Shown piece by piece: positions 1-9,544 of a stretch of DNA of 64,000 nt. The notes beneath the pieces are model-generated. The model saw only the letters and a list, made by a program, of their open reading frames with translations, was not told the DNA's origin and did not search any database. The first letter of the stretch is position 1. Each line of letters begins with the position of its first letter. The DNA is from Mariniphaga sp041684965. GTDB taxonomy: Bacteria; Bacteroidota; Bacteroidia; Bacteroidales; Prolixibacteraceae. Location of the stretch: contig JAWLGR010000010.1 of assembly GCA_041684965.1 (NCBI GenBank), positions 62,001 to 126,000 of the forward strand, read 5' to 3'. Made by a program: the position numbers and the translations under genes.

Positions 1-323
1 ATGCAGACAATCCCATCGATATTATTGGGGTAAGGCATGGTGAAAAAATTTACGAAGTACTTTTAACCAAAGAAGAGTCGGCACGTGCCATTGATATGGG
101 TAATTTTTTCAGGGTCCCGGCTGACAACAGAAATCTGAATTATGCAAAGTTTCTGGAAAAGGGGTCAAAATCACTTAAAACAGCAATTGAATACAATTCT
201 CAAAGTACCAACCTGCTGTCAGTAGAACAAATAAAAAATAAATTATTCAGCATCAAAGAAGTGCAGGATGAATTATCAACCTGGAAAGGAAAAGTAAATG
301 AAAGTTCTTATTACTGGGAATAA
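1..323 (+). CDS. CapE/WbjB-like UDP-GlcNAc 4,6-dehydratase/5-epimerase, 3' end only
   Basis: Only the C-terminal part of this gene is in the window; the frame starts at base 3 and is open from the left edge. The visible residues include a GVRHGEKIYE stretch, then an EESARA segment and FRVPADNRNLNY, which resemble the C-terminus of CapE/WbjB/FnlA-type short-chain dehydrogenases. In that family the enzyme removes water from UDP-GlcNAc and epimerises C5, the first step toward UDP-L-FucNAc and related 2,6-dideoxy sugars. The stop overlaps the next start by 26 bases, and the next gene is the CapF-like partner, which supports the assignment. The catalytic residues lie outside the window, so exact chemistry is inferred from family and context. 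Confidence 0.8.
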   Translation, partial: ADNPIDIIGVRHGEKIYEVLLTKEESARAIDMGNFFRVPADNRNLNYAKFLEKGSKSLKTAIEYNSQSTNLLSVEQIKNKLFSIKEVQDELSTWKGKVNESSYYWE

Positions 324-1065
324 AGGATTTATAGGTCGTAATTTGTGCGAGGCTTTAATCAAAAAGCCTGGAATCGAAATTCTTCCGTTCGATAAAGATA
401 CGGATGCCTCTTTATTGAAAGAATATACCAAACAATGCGATTTTGTGTATCATCTGGCTGCGGTTCACCGGCCTCCGACAGCTTCTGAATTTGATAGTAT
501 AAACCGAGTCTTTTTTGAGGATGTGCTGGCATTGATTCAGGAATATGAAAATCCTTGTCCGGTTTTGCTGACTTCATCTGTACATGCAGGTACTGATTCG
601 GTTTATGGAAAAAGTAAAATTGCAGCAGAAGAAGCACTGAGAAAACATTCGGCAATAATGAATTCCAGAGCCATTATTTACAGATTAACAAATACATTTG
701 GCCGGTATGCTTTACCAAATCATCATTCAGTAGTTGCTAATTTTTGCCACAGCATTGCAAATAACTATCCAGTTATAATAAATGAACCGGACCGGCTGAT
801 ACGATTTTACTACATTGACGATGTCGTTGATTCTTTTAAAATTCATCTTGAAAAAGATATTGAACCTCCTGGCCATGGATTTTTTGCTTTACCTGAGGGC
901 CTCACCTATACAATCAGGTTGAAGGATCTGGCGGAATTATTATATCGATATAAATCCTTAACTGACCAGGGTATAAAATATATGCTTGAAGATGAATTCA
1001 GCAGAAAACTTTATGACACCTTTCTGTCTTATCTACAAGATATAACAGCCAATGCAAATGAATAA
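298..1065 (+). CDS. CapF/WbjC-like NAD-dependent epimerase/reductase lacking the cupin domain
   Basis: This is a 255-residue short-chain dehydrogenase with the nucleotide-binding GNKGFIG motif at residues 7-13 and a catalytic YGKSK (Tyr103, Lys107). The sequence resembles the reductase half of CapF/WbjC/FnlB, which reduces C4 of the 4-keto sugar made by CapE. Family members are usually about 370 residues, with a C-terminal cupin domain that epimerises C3. Here the protein stops just after the segment that normally links the two domains, and the next gene starts 14 bases before the stop. The cupin is therefore absent rather than moved immediately downstream. The protein may be a natural single-domain reductase, or a truncated form whose epimerase is supplied elsewhere. 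Confidence 0.78.
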   Translation: MKVLITGNKGFIGRNLCEALIKKPGIEILPFDKDTDASLLKEYTKQCDFVYHLAAVHRPPTASEFDSINRVFFEDVLALIQEYENPCPVLLTSSVHAGTDSVYGKSKIAAEEALRKHSAIMNSRAIIYRLTNTFGRYALPNHHSVVANFCHSIANNYPVIINEPDRLIRFYYIDDVVDSFKIHLEKDIEPPGHGFFALPEGLTYTIRLKDLAELLYRYKSLTDQGIKYMLEDEFSRKLYDTFLSYLQDITANANE

Positions 1066-2083
1066 AAATGAGATAAAATCACCAGCCAGGTTTGTGATCA
1101 GTATTGATACCGAGTTGGCCTGGGGAAGTATCTACGATGAGAATATTCTTAAAAGCAGGCTTGAATCCTTTAAAAAATCAAGAGCTGCCATTAATGAAAT
1201 TCTAACCTTATTTGAAAGGTATAATATTTCTGCAACCTGGGCAATCGTAGGCCATCTGATGCTTGAAAACTGTAGTAAGGAACATGGGATAAAACATCCT
1301 GATATAATACGCCCCTCTTACAAAGGGTCTGAGAAAGACTGGTTTTATTTTGATCCATGTGAAAGAAAGGAAAAAAATTCAATCTGGTATGGCGACGATA
1401 TCGTAAGAAAAATTATGGATTGTAAAGTAATACAGGAGATTGGTTCGCATAGTTTCAGCCATATATCGTTTGGAAATGAAGGGTGCAGTAAAGAATGTGC
1501 TGAATCCGATATAAAAAAATGGGTGGAAGTTGCTAAAATGTACGATATAAAACCAAATTCCTTTGTTTTCCCATATAACTCAGAAGGTCATCACGATCTG
1601 TTAAAAAAATATGAGTTCAAAATTTACAGAAGCAAAAATGCTGAAGGATATTCGAAAATAAAAAATAAAAAGCTTAAGCAAATTGTCAACATCCTGGACC
1701 GTATTTTTGCAATTAGCCCTTCTACCAGTAAAGTAGTCACTGGCAAAAGCAACCTGTTGACAATTCATGGAGATTTCTGCTATTTCAGATATAAAGGATG
1801 GAGAAATTTTCTCATGTGGAAATCTGCTGTCAGAAAATCAAAAAAAGGAATTGATATGGCGATTGAAAGGGGTGAGACATTCCATTTATGGTTTCACCCA
1901 TTTGAGGTGACCGCTAATCTAAAGGAGTCTATTAAGGATTTTGATGAAATTTTGAGTTATGCGCACAGTAAGATAGCTCTCGGTTTATTGGAAAACAGTA
2001 CAATGAGTCAATTAACGTTTATGCATTCTTCTAATGATAAAAATGAAGATACAAAACTTAGGGCTGCATCAAATGTTTTCTGA
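1052..2083 (+). CDS. Polysaccharide deacetylase (NodB-homology) family protein
   Basis: The 343-residue protein has a NodB-type pattern: an acidic motif SIDTE near residues 17-21, where the family usually has an Asp pair, and a metal-binding HSFSH (His133, His137). Family enzymes remove N- or O-acetyl groups from polysaccharides or saccharide precursors using a divalent metal. No signal peptide is evident, so it may act in the cytoplasm on lipid-linked or nucleotide-linked intermediates. It overlaps the preceding reductase by 14 bases, so the two are almost certainly co-transcribed. A second in-frame ATG two codons downstream (1058) is an equally good start. The substrate cannot be read from the sequence. 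Confidence 0.8.
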   Translation: MQMNKNEIKSPARFVISIDTELAWGSIYDENILKSRLESFKKSRAAINEILTLFERYNISATWAIVGHLMLENCSKEHGIKHPDIIRPSYKGSEKDWFYFDPCERKEKNSIWYGDDIVRKIMDCKVIQEIGSHSFSHISFGNEGCSKECAESDIKKWVEVAKMYDIKPNSFVFPYNSEGHHDLLKKYEFKIYRSKNAEGYSKIKNKKLKQIVNILDRIFAISPSTSKVVTGKSNLLTIHGDFCYFRYKGWRNFLMWKSAVRKSKKGIDMAIERGETFHLWFHPFEVTANLKESIKDFDEILSYAHSKIALGLLENSTMSQLTFMHSSNDKNEDTKLRAASNVF

Positions 2084-2237
2084 TTAATATCTTTTAGGGA
2101 AGATTCATTATTTGAATTAAACGAACAACGAAGCATTGAATAACTTATAAATAATTGTTAAAATACTTTTCAGAGTTAATCCCATTTGCAAGTAGAATGT
2201 TTTATCAAACAATTTTTGATTTTAATTTTAAAAGAAG

Positions 2238-3086
2238 ATGAAGGCATATATCACCCTGGTATCAACTGATGATTTCGTGTTAGGTGCAGTCGCTTTATAT
2301 CTGTCTTTAAAAAAAGCACATACAAAATATCCATTTTATGTGCTTCTTTCTGATACTGTTTCATTGGCAAATGAGAAAAAACTGCTTAAAATCGATGGCA
2401 TTCAAATTATAAAAATTGATGTAAAGAATAAATTAAATTTTTCATCCAACATGAATCCTGGATCTCACAGATGGAACAATACTTTTGATAAACTGTCTAT
2501 ATTTTCATTGTCACAATTTAAGAAAATGATATTTCTGGACTGCGACACCTATATTATTGAGAATATTGATTATCTATTCGAAAAGAAACATATGAGTGCT
2601 GTCTATATTTACGATACTTATCAAAACCCGATAAAAGAGCATAAATTTTGTGCGGTAGTCATTGTATTTGAACCCAGTTATGAACTTTTTATAGAATTGA
2701 AAAATCAGTTTTACATAACTTCAAAAAACCATTTACATAGTGGGATACCATTTGGTGATCAGGATGTATTGAATGATTATTACCCGGATTGGGATTCGGA
2801 TTCATCAAGATTTTTATTTGATGAATACAATGCAATGTGGGGAACTATGGAAAAACTTCTTGCAAAAGAATGGACATTGAATAATGAAAAGGATAAAACA
2901 CAAATAAAAGTAATTCATTTTACAGGTATTCTAAAGCCATGGATGAATATGAAATTATTCTATATTAAAACAATAATACGCGCTTTCCGGCATTATCACA
3001 AATTTCCAAATTTATTAACATTAAAAATTCTCTCTAATTACTTTAAACTGGTAAAACAGTCAAAGGATTTACTAAGAAATGATTAG
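2238..3086 (+). CDS. Glycosyltransferase family 8-like protein
   Basis: This 282-residue protein begins with MKAYITLVSTDDFVLGA, typical of GT8 (glycogenin/LgtC-like) enzymes, and carries the metal and sugar-nucleotide binding DCD motif at residues 101-103 in the context FLDCDTYI. GT8 enzymes are retaining transferases that usually use UDP-Glc, UDP-Gal or UDP-GlcNAc. A later HFTGILKPW segment matches the conserved C-terminal HF.G..KPW region of the family. The protein looks soluble, so it probably assembles the repeat unit on the cytoplasmic face. It sits 154 bases after the deacetylase and 20 bases before the flippase gene. Donor and acceptor are unknown. Confidence 0.85.
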   Translation: MKAYITLVSTDDFVLGAVALYLSLKKAHTKYPFYVLLSDTVSLANEKKLLKIDGIQIIKIDVKNKLNFSSNMNPGSHRWNNTFDKLSIFSLSQFKKMIFLDCDTYIIENIDYLFEKKHMSAVYIYDTYQNPIKEHKFCAVVIVFEPSYELFIELKNQFYITSKNHLHSGIPFGDQDVLNDYYPDWDSDSSRFLFDEYNAMWGTMEKLLAKEWTLNNEKDKTQIKVIHFTGILKPWMNMKLFYIKTIIRAFRHYHKFPNLLTLKILSNYFKLVKQSKDLLRND

Positions 3087-3106
3087 TCCAATTTTAAAAT
3101 CTTTAA

Positions 3107-4663
3107 ATGTCCGACTCCTCCAATAGACGTATAGCAAAAAACACATTGATGCTCTATTTCCGGATGCTGATTATCCTGGGAGTAAGGCTGTACACTTCAA
3201 GGATAGTGCTGAATACGCTTGGGGTGGAAGATTATGGAATTTATAATGTAGTAGGCGGGATAATTGTCATGCTAAGTTTTCTGAACAGTGCCATGTCGTC
3301 GGGTACAACCCGATTTCTTTCCTATGAGTTGGGAAGATCTGATTTCAAAAAGCTGGCCAGGGTTTTCAGCATGAGCTTAAACATTCATGCATTGATTGCA
3401 ATAGTAATTTTTATTCTTGCAGAAACTATCGGACTGTGGTTTCTTAATACTCATCTAAACATTCCTTCCGAAAGAATGAATGCAGCCAACTGGGCCTATC
3501 AGTTTTCTATCCTAACCTTTGTAATTGCCGTGCTGAGCATTCCCTACCATGCACTTATTATTGCGCATGAACGGATGAATGTATATGCTTATGTCAGCAT
3601 AGTAGAGGTAGGTCTTCAATTGCTGATTGTATTTATGCTTCAGTGGTTCGGTTACGATAAACTAAAGCTGTATGCTGTGCTGGTTTTTTCTGTTTCGCTG
3701 CTCATTAGGATTATTTATGGCCTTTACAGCAACCGGAAATTTAATGAAAGTAACTACCGGTTCATTTGGGATAAGTCTTTGTTCAGAACCCTATTGAGTT
3801 TTGCCGGCTGGAATCTATGGGGAAATGCTGCAGGTGTTCTATCCGGTCAGGGAGTAAATATTCTTCTGAACATTTTTTTTGGTCCTGCGGTAAATGCTGC
3901 ACGTGGGATTGCCTGGCAGGTAAAAGCGGCAGTTCATCAGTTTGTAGGAAATTTTCAGACTGCCATGAAACCTCAAATAATAAAATCTTATGCAGCCAAT
4001 GATTTTAAATACATGCACCAGTTGATATTTCAGGGTGCCAAATATTCTTTTTTTTTGCTGTTTTTTTTATCACTTCCCATCCTTCTCGAAACCGAAATGA
4101 TACTGAAACTCTGGTTAAAGATAGTACCTGAATATACCGTTATATTTACACAGCTGGTTATTATTAACGTATTGATTGACTGCTTTTCTGGTCCATTAAT
4201 GATTGCAGCCCATGCTTCAGGCAGGATTAAAGTTTACCAAATGATAGTAGGTGGATTGCTCATTTTAATACTTCCATTTTCCTGGATGTTCCTAAAATTT
4301 GGATTTCCGCCGCAGGTAACACTTTATGTAAGCATTATTTTTTCACTTTTAGCGCTCGCAGCAAGGCTGTGGATTTTAAGAGGACTTGTTAAACTTAAAA
4401 TCAAAAATTTTCTAATCAAGGTAGTTTTAAAAACAGCTGTTGTTGGTTTGGTAGCCCTGATACTGCCATTGATTCTGTACACCTTAATTGATGCATCCCT
4501 TCAACGATTTATATCGATTGTGATTGTTTCAGTTATCAGCACTGGTGGCACAATATATTTAATTGGTTTGGAACAGTCGGAAAAACTTTTTTTAATAAGT
4601 GTTGTAAAAAAACAATATGTAATTATATGTAAAAAGTTAGTATCTCAAAACAAAACCTTCTGA
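3107..4663 (+). CDS. Polysaccharide flippase, Wzx/MATE-like
   Basis: The 518-residue protein is a polytopic membrane protein with about 12-14 hydrophobic segments spread over its length. It begins with an amphipathic segment (IAKNTLMLYFRMLI) followed by SRIVLNTLGVEDYGIYNVVGG, a hallmark of lipopolysaccharide/O-unit flippases of the MATE/MVF superfamily. Such proteins move undecaprenyl-linked oligosaccharide units across the inner membrane. It lies between a glycosyltransferase and a LicD protein in the capsule locus. No Wzy polymerase is recognisable within the window, so that gene, if needed, lies upstream or is of a divergent type. The gene is followed by about 400 bases without a gene. Confidence 0.85.
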   Translation: MSDSSNRRIAKNTLMLYFRMLIILGVRLYTSRIVLNTLGVEDYGIYNVVGGIIVMLSFLNSAMSSGTTRFLSYELGRSDFKKLARVFSMSLNIHALIAIVIFILAETIGLWFLNTHLNIPSERMNAANWAYQFSILTFVIAVLSIPYHALIIAHERMNVYAYVSIVEVGLQLLIVFMLQWFGYDKLKLYAVLVFSVSLLIRIIYGLYSNRKFNESNYRFIWDKSLFRTLLSFAGWNLWGNAAGVLSGQGVNILLNIFFGPAVNAARGIAWQVKAAVHQFVGNFQTAMKPQIIKSYAANDFKYMHQLIFQGAKYSFFLLFFLSLPILLETEMILKLWLKIVPEYTVIFTQLVIINVLIDCFSGPLMIAAHASGRIKVYQMIVGGLLILILPFSWMFLKFGFPPQVTLYVSIIFSLLALAARLWILRGLVKLKIKNFLIKVVLKTAVVGLVALILPLILYTLIDASLQRFISIVIVSVISTGGTIYLIGLEQSEKLFLISVVKKQYVIICKKLVSQNKTF

Positions 4664-5059
4664 AGATAAATAGGTGTTTGTTTAATATAGTACCAACGAA
4701 ATTAAACAGTCCTTTTTTTAAATGATATTATAAAACAAGATAAAATCATGGATTTTTATTATACAAAGGAATATGGATAAGAAGTTTAGAAAATGCATCA
4801 AATGGCTGTAAATAAATATTCTTCTTTCGAGAAATTTGAGATATAATTCAGGAGGTTGCAGATTCAGTGATTTGAACAAACGCATCAATTTTTACATCAA
4901 TTTACTACTTTAACAGAATTACAACTAAGTTACATAAAGTACTGTTATTTTTATTCAAAAAAAAATACTCTTAATATTCTAATATTTTGTAAATTATATA
5001 CAACATTTTTTCCAGAAGGGTTCAAATCAATAATAAACTAACTCTAAAATTTAAATACT
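4664..5059. other. Gene-free, strongly AT-rich spacer
   Basis: This stretch of about 400 bases between the flippase and the LicD-like gene has no reading frame of note, only ORFs of about a dozen codons. It is very AT-rich and probably contains the promoter for the downstream genes. I cannot point to a convincing TTTG/TAnnTTTG pair or a terminator hairpin. Confidence 0.5.
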
Positions 5060-5959
5060 ATGAACGATGTTAAAATCCATAAACTTTCAGATTCCGAAAG
5101 AAAGGAATTACAAAGAGTTTTACTTGACATGTATTGTGATATAGCAGCGGTATGCAAAAAATACGATTTAAAAATGCTGCTTGGAGGTGGATCCTGTCTG
5201 GGGGCGGTAAGGCATAAAGGTTTTATTCCCTGGGATGATGATATGGATTTATTAATGCCACGAAACGATTACAATATGTTTCTGGAATTATTTAACAATG
5301 AACTGGGGGAAAAATACCATTTGGTGGATTTATTGAAAACTCATTCCGGTCAAACAATATTTGCCAAAATAATGAAAAAGGATACGACATTTATAGAAAT
5401 TTATACTAATACCGATAATTCTCCGGCAGGTATTTTTGTGGATCTGTTTCCCCTTGAATTTTTACCTGATAATCGTGTTATGAGATCAATATTTCTTTTC
5501 TTTGCCAACATATTCACTAAATTAATTGCTGTCATAACTGGTTATCAGTTAAGATCAAAAAACCACACCAAGTTCAGGGAAATTGCTAAATACAGAATAA
5601 TTGGCAGATTAACCTCCTTTATGTCTGCCTATAATTGGAATTATCTGTATTCACTTTTCATAAGCTCCTGCAAAGGTAATAAGTATGTCTTTCTGCCAAG
5701 CGGCGGACATGGAGTCTATGCAGAATTACTGCCTGCTGATACCTATTTCCCCTTATCCGAAGGAGTTTTTGAAGGTGTAACAGTCAATTTACCCAATAAA
5801 TGCGATAAGTACCTAAGAAATTTGTATGGAAATTATATGGAGCTTCCCCCTCCGGATAAACGGCATGGAGAACATCCTGCTATTAAATTTCGTGCAAATA
5901 ATTCTAAGGAAAAATGTGAAGATAAAGCGGTGGATGCTGACAACTTAATGATTGTCTGA
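5060..5959 (+). CDS. LicD family nucleotidyl/phosphotransferase
   Basis: This 299-residue protein has the LicD signature: LGGGSCLGAVRHKGFIPWDDDMDL at residues 41-64, containing the metal-binding acidic cluster Asp59, Asp60, Asp61 and Asp63. LicD-family enzymes belong to the nucleotidyltransferase fold and attach phosphocholine or other phospho-substituents to glycans. The family also includes proteins acting on capsule and teichoic acid. The gene stands alone between two spacers but is on the same strand and within the same locus as the flippase and the dehydratase. A role in decorating the capsule repeat unit with a phosphodiester-linked group is likely. No choline uptake or CTP-activation genes are visible, so the transferred group is uncertain. 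Confidence 0.82.
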   Translation: MNDVKIHKLSDSERKELQRVLLDMYCDIAAVCKKYDLKMLLGGGSCLGAVRHKGFIPWDDDMDLLMPRNDYNMFLELFNNELGEKYHLVDLLKTHSGQTIFAKIMKKDTTFIEIYTNTDNSPAGIFVDLFPLEFLPDNRVMRSIFLFFANIFTKLIAVITGYQLRSKNHTKFREIAKYRIIGRLTSFMSAYNWNYLYSLFISSCKGNKYVFLPSGGHGVYAELLPADTYFPLSEGVFEGVTVNLPNKCDKYLRNLYGNYMELPPPDKRHGEHPAIKFRANNSKEKCEDKAVDADNLMIV

Positions 5960-6239
5960 AATAATCTTTCCGGCCTGTTAAACCTTCTGACCGAAATTTT
6001 AGATGAATTCTTCGTGTAATTAATCCTGTCTTAAGAATTTAGACATGAAAGTATTCCTTATCGTACAGAACATTGAGCATAAAATAAATTATTAAGTTGA
6101 TTTGATGCTGTTGATAAATTGTAAACCTAAAGGCGAACCAGTTCCCTATTTTTAGGAAATGATATATCCACATGCAACTTAGTATCATAATAATCATAAA
6201 GAGAACCCTTGTACATTTTTTTTATCAAATAATTAAATA

Positions 6240-8177
6240 ATGATAACCCGAGTTAAAAATTACTTTACAAAGCGGTATCTGCCCCGTTGGTTCGTGTTGC
6301 TTTTCGATCTGCACATTGTATGGGTCACACTGGTACTTGCTTACATCCTGCGCTTCAACTTTGACATAAAGGAGGCCGCAGAATTTCTCAATTACCAGGA
6401 AATGATACTGGTTGTTGCAATTAATGCCTTTGGGTTTCACCTGTTGCGATCCTATTCAGGAATTCTGAGGCAAAGCACAACCGAAGACATTGTCCGCGTC
6501 ATCTCTGCCCTGGGCATTGGCAGCATTCTGCTTTTTCTTTTTTCACTCATATTGCGGCAACTCACTGCCGATTCGCCCCTGCTTGTCCCTTATTCCATTA
6601 TTGTAATTCATTTCACAATTGCTTCGAACCTGCTCCTTTTGTCGCGCATTCTGGCAAAAGCCATTTACAATGAATGGTTTGTAAATCGCAAGCAGGTGAA
6701 GAATGTTATGATTTATGGTACAGGCAGGCTGGCAGCAATTACACGCAATGCACTCATGACCGACAGCTCTCAGAGCTTTCGCCTGATAGGGTACATTGAT
6801 AACAATGTTTCACTTCACAATAAGTTGTTATCAGGTATTCCCATCTATTCCGTTCACCGTGCCTTTTCCAGGATTATACCCAAAAGCAAGATTTCTGAAA
6901 TTATCCTGGCAGTTGAAAATGACAAGTCAGTAACAGAGTTAAAAAGGGAAATTGTAAACAAATGCCTGCCTTTTGGTATTTTAGTAAAAGAAATTCCTTC
7001 AGTGAACAAATGGTTAAACGGCGGTCTTACAACCAAGGAAATTAAAGCCATTAAAATTGAGGATCTGCTAAGCAGGGACACGATAAAACTTGACAGGGAA
7101 AAGATTAAAACCGGTGTGAAAGAGGCGGTTATTCTTGTGGCAGGTGCTGCCGGATCAATAGGCTCCGAGATCGTGAATCAGCTTATTTTATTTAATGCAC
7201 ACCATGTAATTTTACTTGACAAGGCCGAATCGGATCTGTATGATCTCCAGAATCAGATCATTGCCAATTACAAGGATCCAGAATTTACGGTGATTGTTGG
7301 CGATGTAACCAATGTGGTGAAACTAAAAAAAGTGTTTGAAATATACCGGCCGGAAATCGTTATTAATGCGGCTGCCTACAAGCATGTACCGTTAATGGAA
7401 CAGTATCCGTGTGAGGCAGTGCGTGTGAATGTTGGTGGTACCAAAAACCTGGCTGATTTATCGGTGGAATTCGGTGTGAAAAAATTCGTATTCATTTCAA
7501 CCGATAAAGCAGTGAACCCAACCAATGTGATGGGGGCCTCTAAAAGGATAAGTGAAATTTATGTACAGTCACTGGCACAAAGTAAGCACAGTAACACTCA
7601 GTTTATAACCACACGTTTTGGGAATGTGCTGGGATCGCACGGCTCGGTAGTACCGCTGTTTAAAAAACAAATTGAGAACGGAGGGCCGGTGACGGTTACC
7701 CACAAGGACATAACCCGCTATTTCATGACCATCCCTGAAGCTTGTCAGCTTGTACTGGAAGCCTGCTTCATGGGTAACGGCGGAGAAATATTTATATTCG
7801 ATATGGGGAAACCTGTACGGATTTATAACCTGGCAGAAAAGATGATTCTTTTATCGGGATTTGTTCCAAACCAGGATATTAACATTGAAATTACAAGTCT
7901 AAGGCCAGGGGAAAAACTCTATGAAGAGCTTCTTGATAACCTTGAGGACTTATTGCCGACTCACAATGAAAAAATAATGATTGGCAAGGTACGAAAATAT
8001 GAATATGGGAAAGTGAATAAAACAATTGCAGGTTTGCTCCTCCATGTAGATAATATAAATAATGAACAGGTGGTTGAAGAAATGATGCAGATAGTTCCGG
8101 AATTTATTTCTGTGAATCCCGCTTACAATAAAACTTTAAAACAAAAGAACATTGATAAGCTGCCATTGGAAAATTAA
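6240..8177 (+). CDS. Membrane-bound UDP-GlcNAc-type 4,6-dehydratase (WbpM/PglF/CapD-like)
   Basis: The 645-residue protein has four N-terminal hydrophobic segments (roughly residues 18-38, 54-70, 87-106 and 115-136). A first Rossmann domain follows (IYGTGRLA near 158-165), then a C-terminal catalytic domain with GAAGSIGSE at 302-310. AAYKHVP at 378-384 and STDKAVNPTN...MGASK at 420-435 are diagnostic. In this family Met431 replaces the usual catalytic tyrosine and Lys435 is kept. Homologues make UDP-4-keto-6-deoxy sugars for bacillosamine, QuiNAc or FucNAc pathways. The gene ends 36 bases before the lasso kinase gene, so read-through from the capsule operon into the lasso cluster is plausible. 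The locus carries no adjacent aminotransferase. Confidence 0.88.
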   Translation: MITRVKNYFTKRYLPRWFVLLFDLHIVWVTLVLAYILRFNFDIKEAAEFLNYQEMILVVAINAFGFHLLRSYSGILRQSTTEDIVRVISALGIGSILLFLFSLILRQLTADSPLLVPYSIIVIHFTIASNLLLLSRILAKAIYNEWFVNRKQVKNVMIYGTGRLAAITRNALMTDSSQSFRLIGYIDNNVSLHNKLLSGIPIYSVHRAFSRIIPKSKISEIILAVENDKSVTELKREIVNKCLPFGILVKEIPSVNKWLNGGLTTKEIKAIKIEDLLSRDTIKLDREKIKTGVKEAVILVAGAAGSIGSEIVNQLILFNAHHVILLDKAESDLYDLQNQIIANYKDPEFTVIVGDVTNVVKLKKVFEIYRPEIVINAAAYKHVPLMEQYPCEAVRVNVGGTKNLADLSVEFGVKKFVFISTDKAVNPTNVMGASKRISEIYVQSLAQSKHSNTQFITTRFGNVLGSHGSVVPLFKKQIENGGPVTVTHKDITRYFMTIPEACQLVLEACFMGNGGEIFIFDMGKPVRIYNLAEKMILLSGFVPNQDINIEITSLRPGEKLYEELLDNLEDLLPTHNEKIMIGKVRKYEYGKVNKTIAGLLLHVDNINNEQVVEEMMQIVPEFISVNPAYNKTLKQKNIDKLPLEN

Positions 8178-8213
8178 AGCAAAAACTAAAGATCTCAGAT
8201 TATAAAAAACAAA

Positions 8214-9068
8214 ATGCAGCTCTCTATGAATCCAAAATTTCCTCTCGACGATGTGTTGCTTAAACAGGTAAAAGAACCACGAACAGTTAAGGTGCCATTG
8301 TATGCTGATAGCTTCTGGCAGATAAATCAGAACGAATTTTCCATGCAGGTAGAAGGTGTGGGAAGATTTTATGCCTGTAACGGAATTGACGTTGAATATG
8401 CACCCGCAGAAGATGCTACCCAGGCAATGGTTGAGTTGTACCTGAACGGTTCGGTATACGGCGCTATACTCCATCAGCGAAATATCCTGCCTTTGCACGG
8501 CAGCAGTTTTGTGTGGAAAGGCCGGGGAATCCTTCTCTGTGGAGAATCGGGTGCGGGAAAGTCATCTCTTACTGCGGCTTTTTGCATGGCCGGGGCAGAA
8601 TTCTTAACCGATGATGTGACGCCCATTCTTTTTACTGGTGATGTCCCTGAAATTATGCCCCTTTCCGACCGCATAAAACTTTGGAACGACTCGCTGAGTC
8701 AATTAAAACAGGAAACCAACAGTTTAACTGCCATTACACCCGGTTTCGAAAAATATTACTTTCCGATGCAAAGCAGGAATCTTAATTTTTCGTTGCACCA
8801 GCTGTTTATTATTGAGACTGCTGATGTGACCGGAATCGAAACAGAAGTTTTAACCGGAACAAAACTTTTTACCTCATTGCGTAACGAGGTGTACCGATGG
8901 GAATACCTGAATGCAATGCCGGAGACTGAAAGTTATTATCTGGAAAAATTGCTGATACTCTCACAAAAAGTGGAAACCTTGAAAGTGAAACGCCCGCATG
9001 CTATTCCAATTGAAGATATGCTAAATTTTCTGAACAAACAGATTAAGACATCAAAAGTGGCTTTATAA
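8214..9068 (+). CDS. HPr kinase-like lasso peptide kinase
   Basis: This 284-residue protein resembles the C-terminal half of HPr kinase/phosphorylase. It has a P-loop GESGAGKSS at residues 110-118, preceded by His95 in PLHGSS, and an acidic pair LTDDV at 131-135. It lacks the features of a full catabolite-repression HPr kinase, and its neighbours are lasso B2, precursor, cyclase, B1 and exporter genes. In paeninodin-type lasso clusters such kinases phosphorylate the C-terminal serine of the precursor, and both precursors here end in Ser. It is the first gene of the cluster, 36 bases after the capsule dehydratase and 16 bases before the B2 gene. The assignment as precursor kinase is an inference from family and context. 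Confidence 0.85.
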   Translation: MQLSMNPKFPLDDVLLKQVKEPRTVKVPLYADSFWQINQNEFSMQVEGVGRFYACNGIDVEYAPAEDATQAMVELYLNGSVYGAILHQRNILPLHGSSFVWKGRGILLCGESGAGKSSLTAAFCMAGAEFLTDDVTPILFTGDVPEIMPLSDRIKLWNDSLSQLKQETNSLTAITPGFEKYYFPMQSRNLNFSLHQLFIIETADVTGIETEVLTGTKLFTSLRNEVYRWEYLNAMPETESYYLEKLLILSQKVETLKVKRPHAIPIEDMLNFLNKQIKTSKVAL

Positions 9069-9084
9069 AGATAATTTCAGCAAG

Positions 9085-9495
9085 ATGAAAATGTTTAAGA
9101 AATTTTTTAACCTTCCGGCAAAGGAAAAGCAATATCTTTTTGAAGCAGCTTTGTTTATCTATTTAGCCAAGCTGATGCTCATTTTTTTACCATTCCGGGT
9201 TTGCCTGAAAACATTGAAGAAGGGTAATTACAACTTTCAGCCGGGCATTAATAACCTCAAATCGTTTAAAAGGGCAATCAGGCGCGCCAATAAACTGGCC
9301 TTCTGGGAAAATGTTTGTCTGGTGCAATCGTTTGCTGGCCGGTGGATGCTGCAAAGACGGAATATTAGCTCCACCTTGTTAATTGGGGTAAAGCACGATA
9401 ACAGCAAAAAAATAATTGCACATGCCTGGCTAAAAGTACAGGATTTTGAAATTGTACCACGTGGAGAAGAATATACAACGATTGCTTCACACTGA
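9085..9495 (+). CDS. Lasso peptide biosynthesis B2 protein (leader peptidase)
   Basis: The 136-residue protein matches the transglutaminase-like B2 proteases of lasso clusters in length and motif. Cys78 sits in ENVCLVQSFAGRWML, and His113 with Asp120 sits in IAHAWLKVQD, giving the Cys-His-Asp triad expected of the family. B2 cleaves the leader peptide after the B1/RRE protein delivers the precursor. In the family the segment after the catalytic Cys normally reads like CL..ALA...LL.R.G, and the same spacing is seen here. The gene follows the kinase by 16 bases and precedes the first precursor by 103 bases. Its B1 partner is a separate gene at 16382, so this is a split B1/B2 system. Confidence 0.92.
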   Translation: MKMFKKFFNLPAKEKQYLFEAALFIYLAKLMLIFLPFRVCLKTLKKGNYNFQPGINNLKSFKRAIRRANKLAFWENVCLVQSFAGRWMLQRRNISSTLLIGVKHDNSKKIIAHAWLKVQDFEIVPRGEEYTTIASH

Positions 9496-9544
9496 ATCTC
9501 TGAGCAAAGATTAGTAACTTTTGTTAAGAAAGAATAAAAAATAA

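Noticed and set aside
3817..4002. Plus-strand frame inside the flippase gene
   Set aside because: It lies in another frame within a well-supported membrane protein gene and is a shadow of its codon use.
8214..9068. HPr kinase/phosphorylase of catabolite repression
   Set aside because: The protein lacks the N-terminal regulatory domain organisation of HprK and is embedded in lasso biosynthesis genes; the lasso kinase role fits better.
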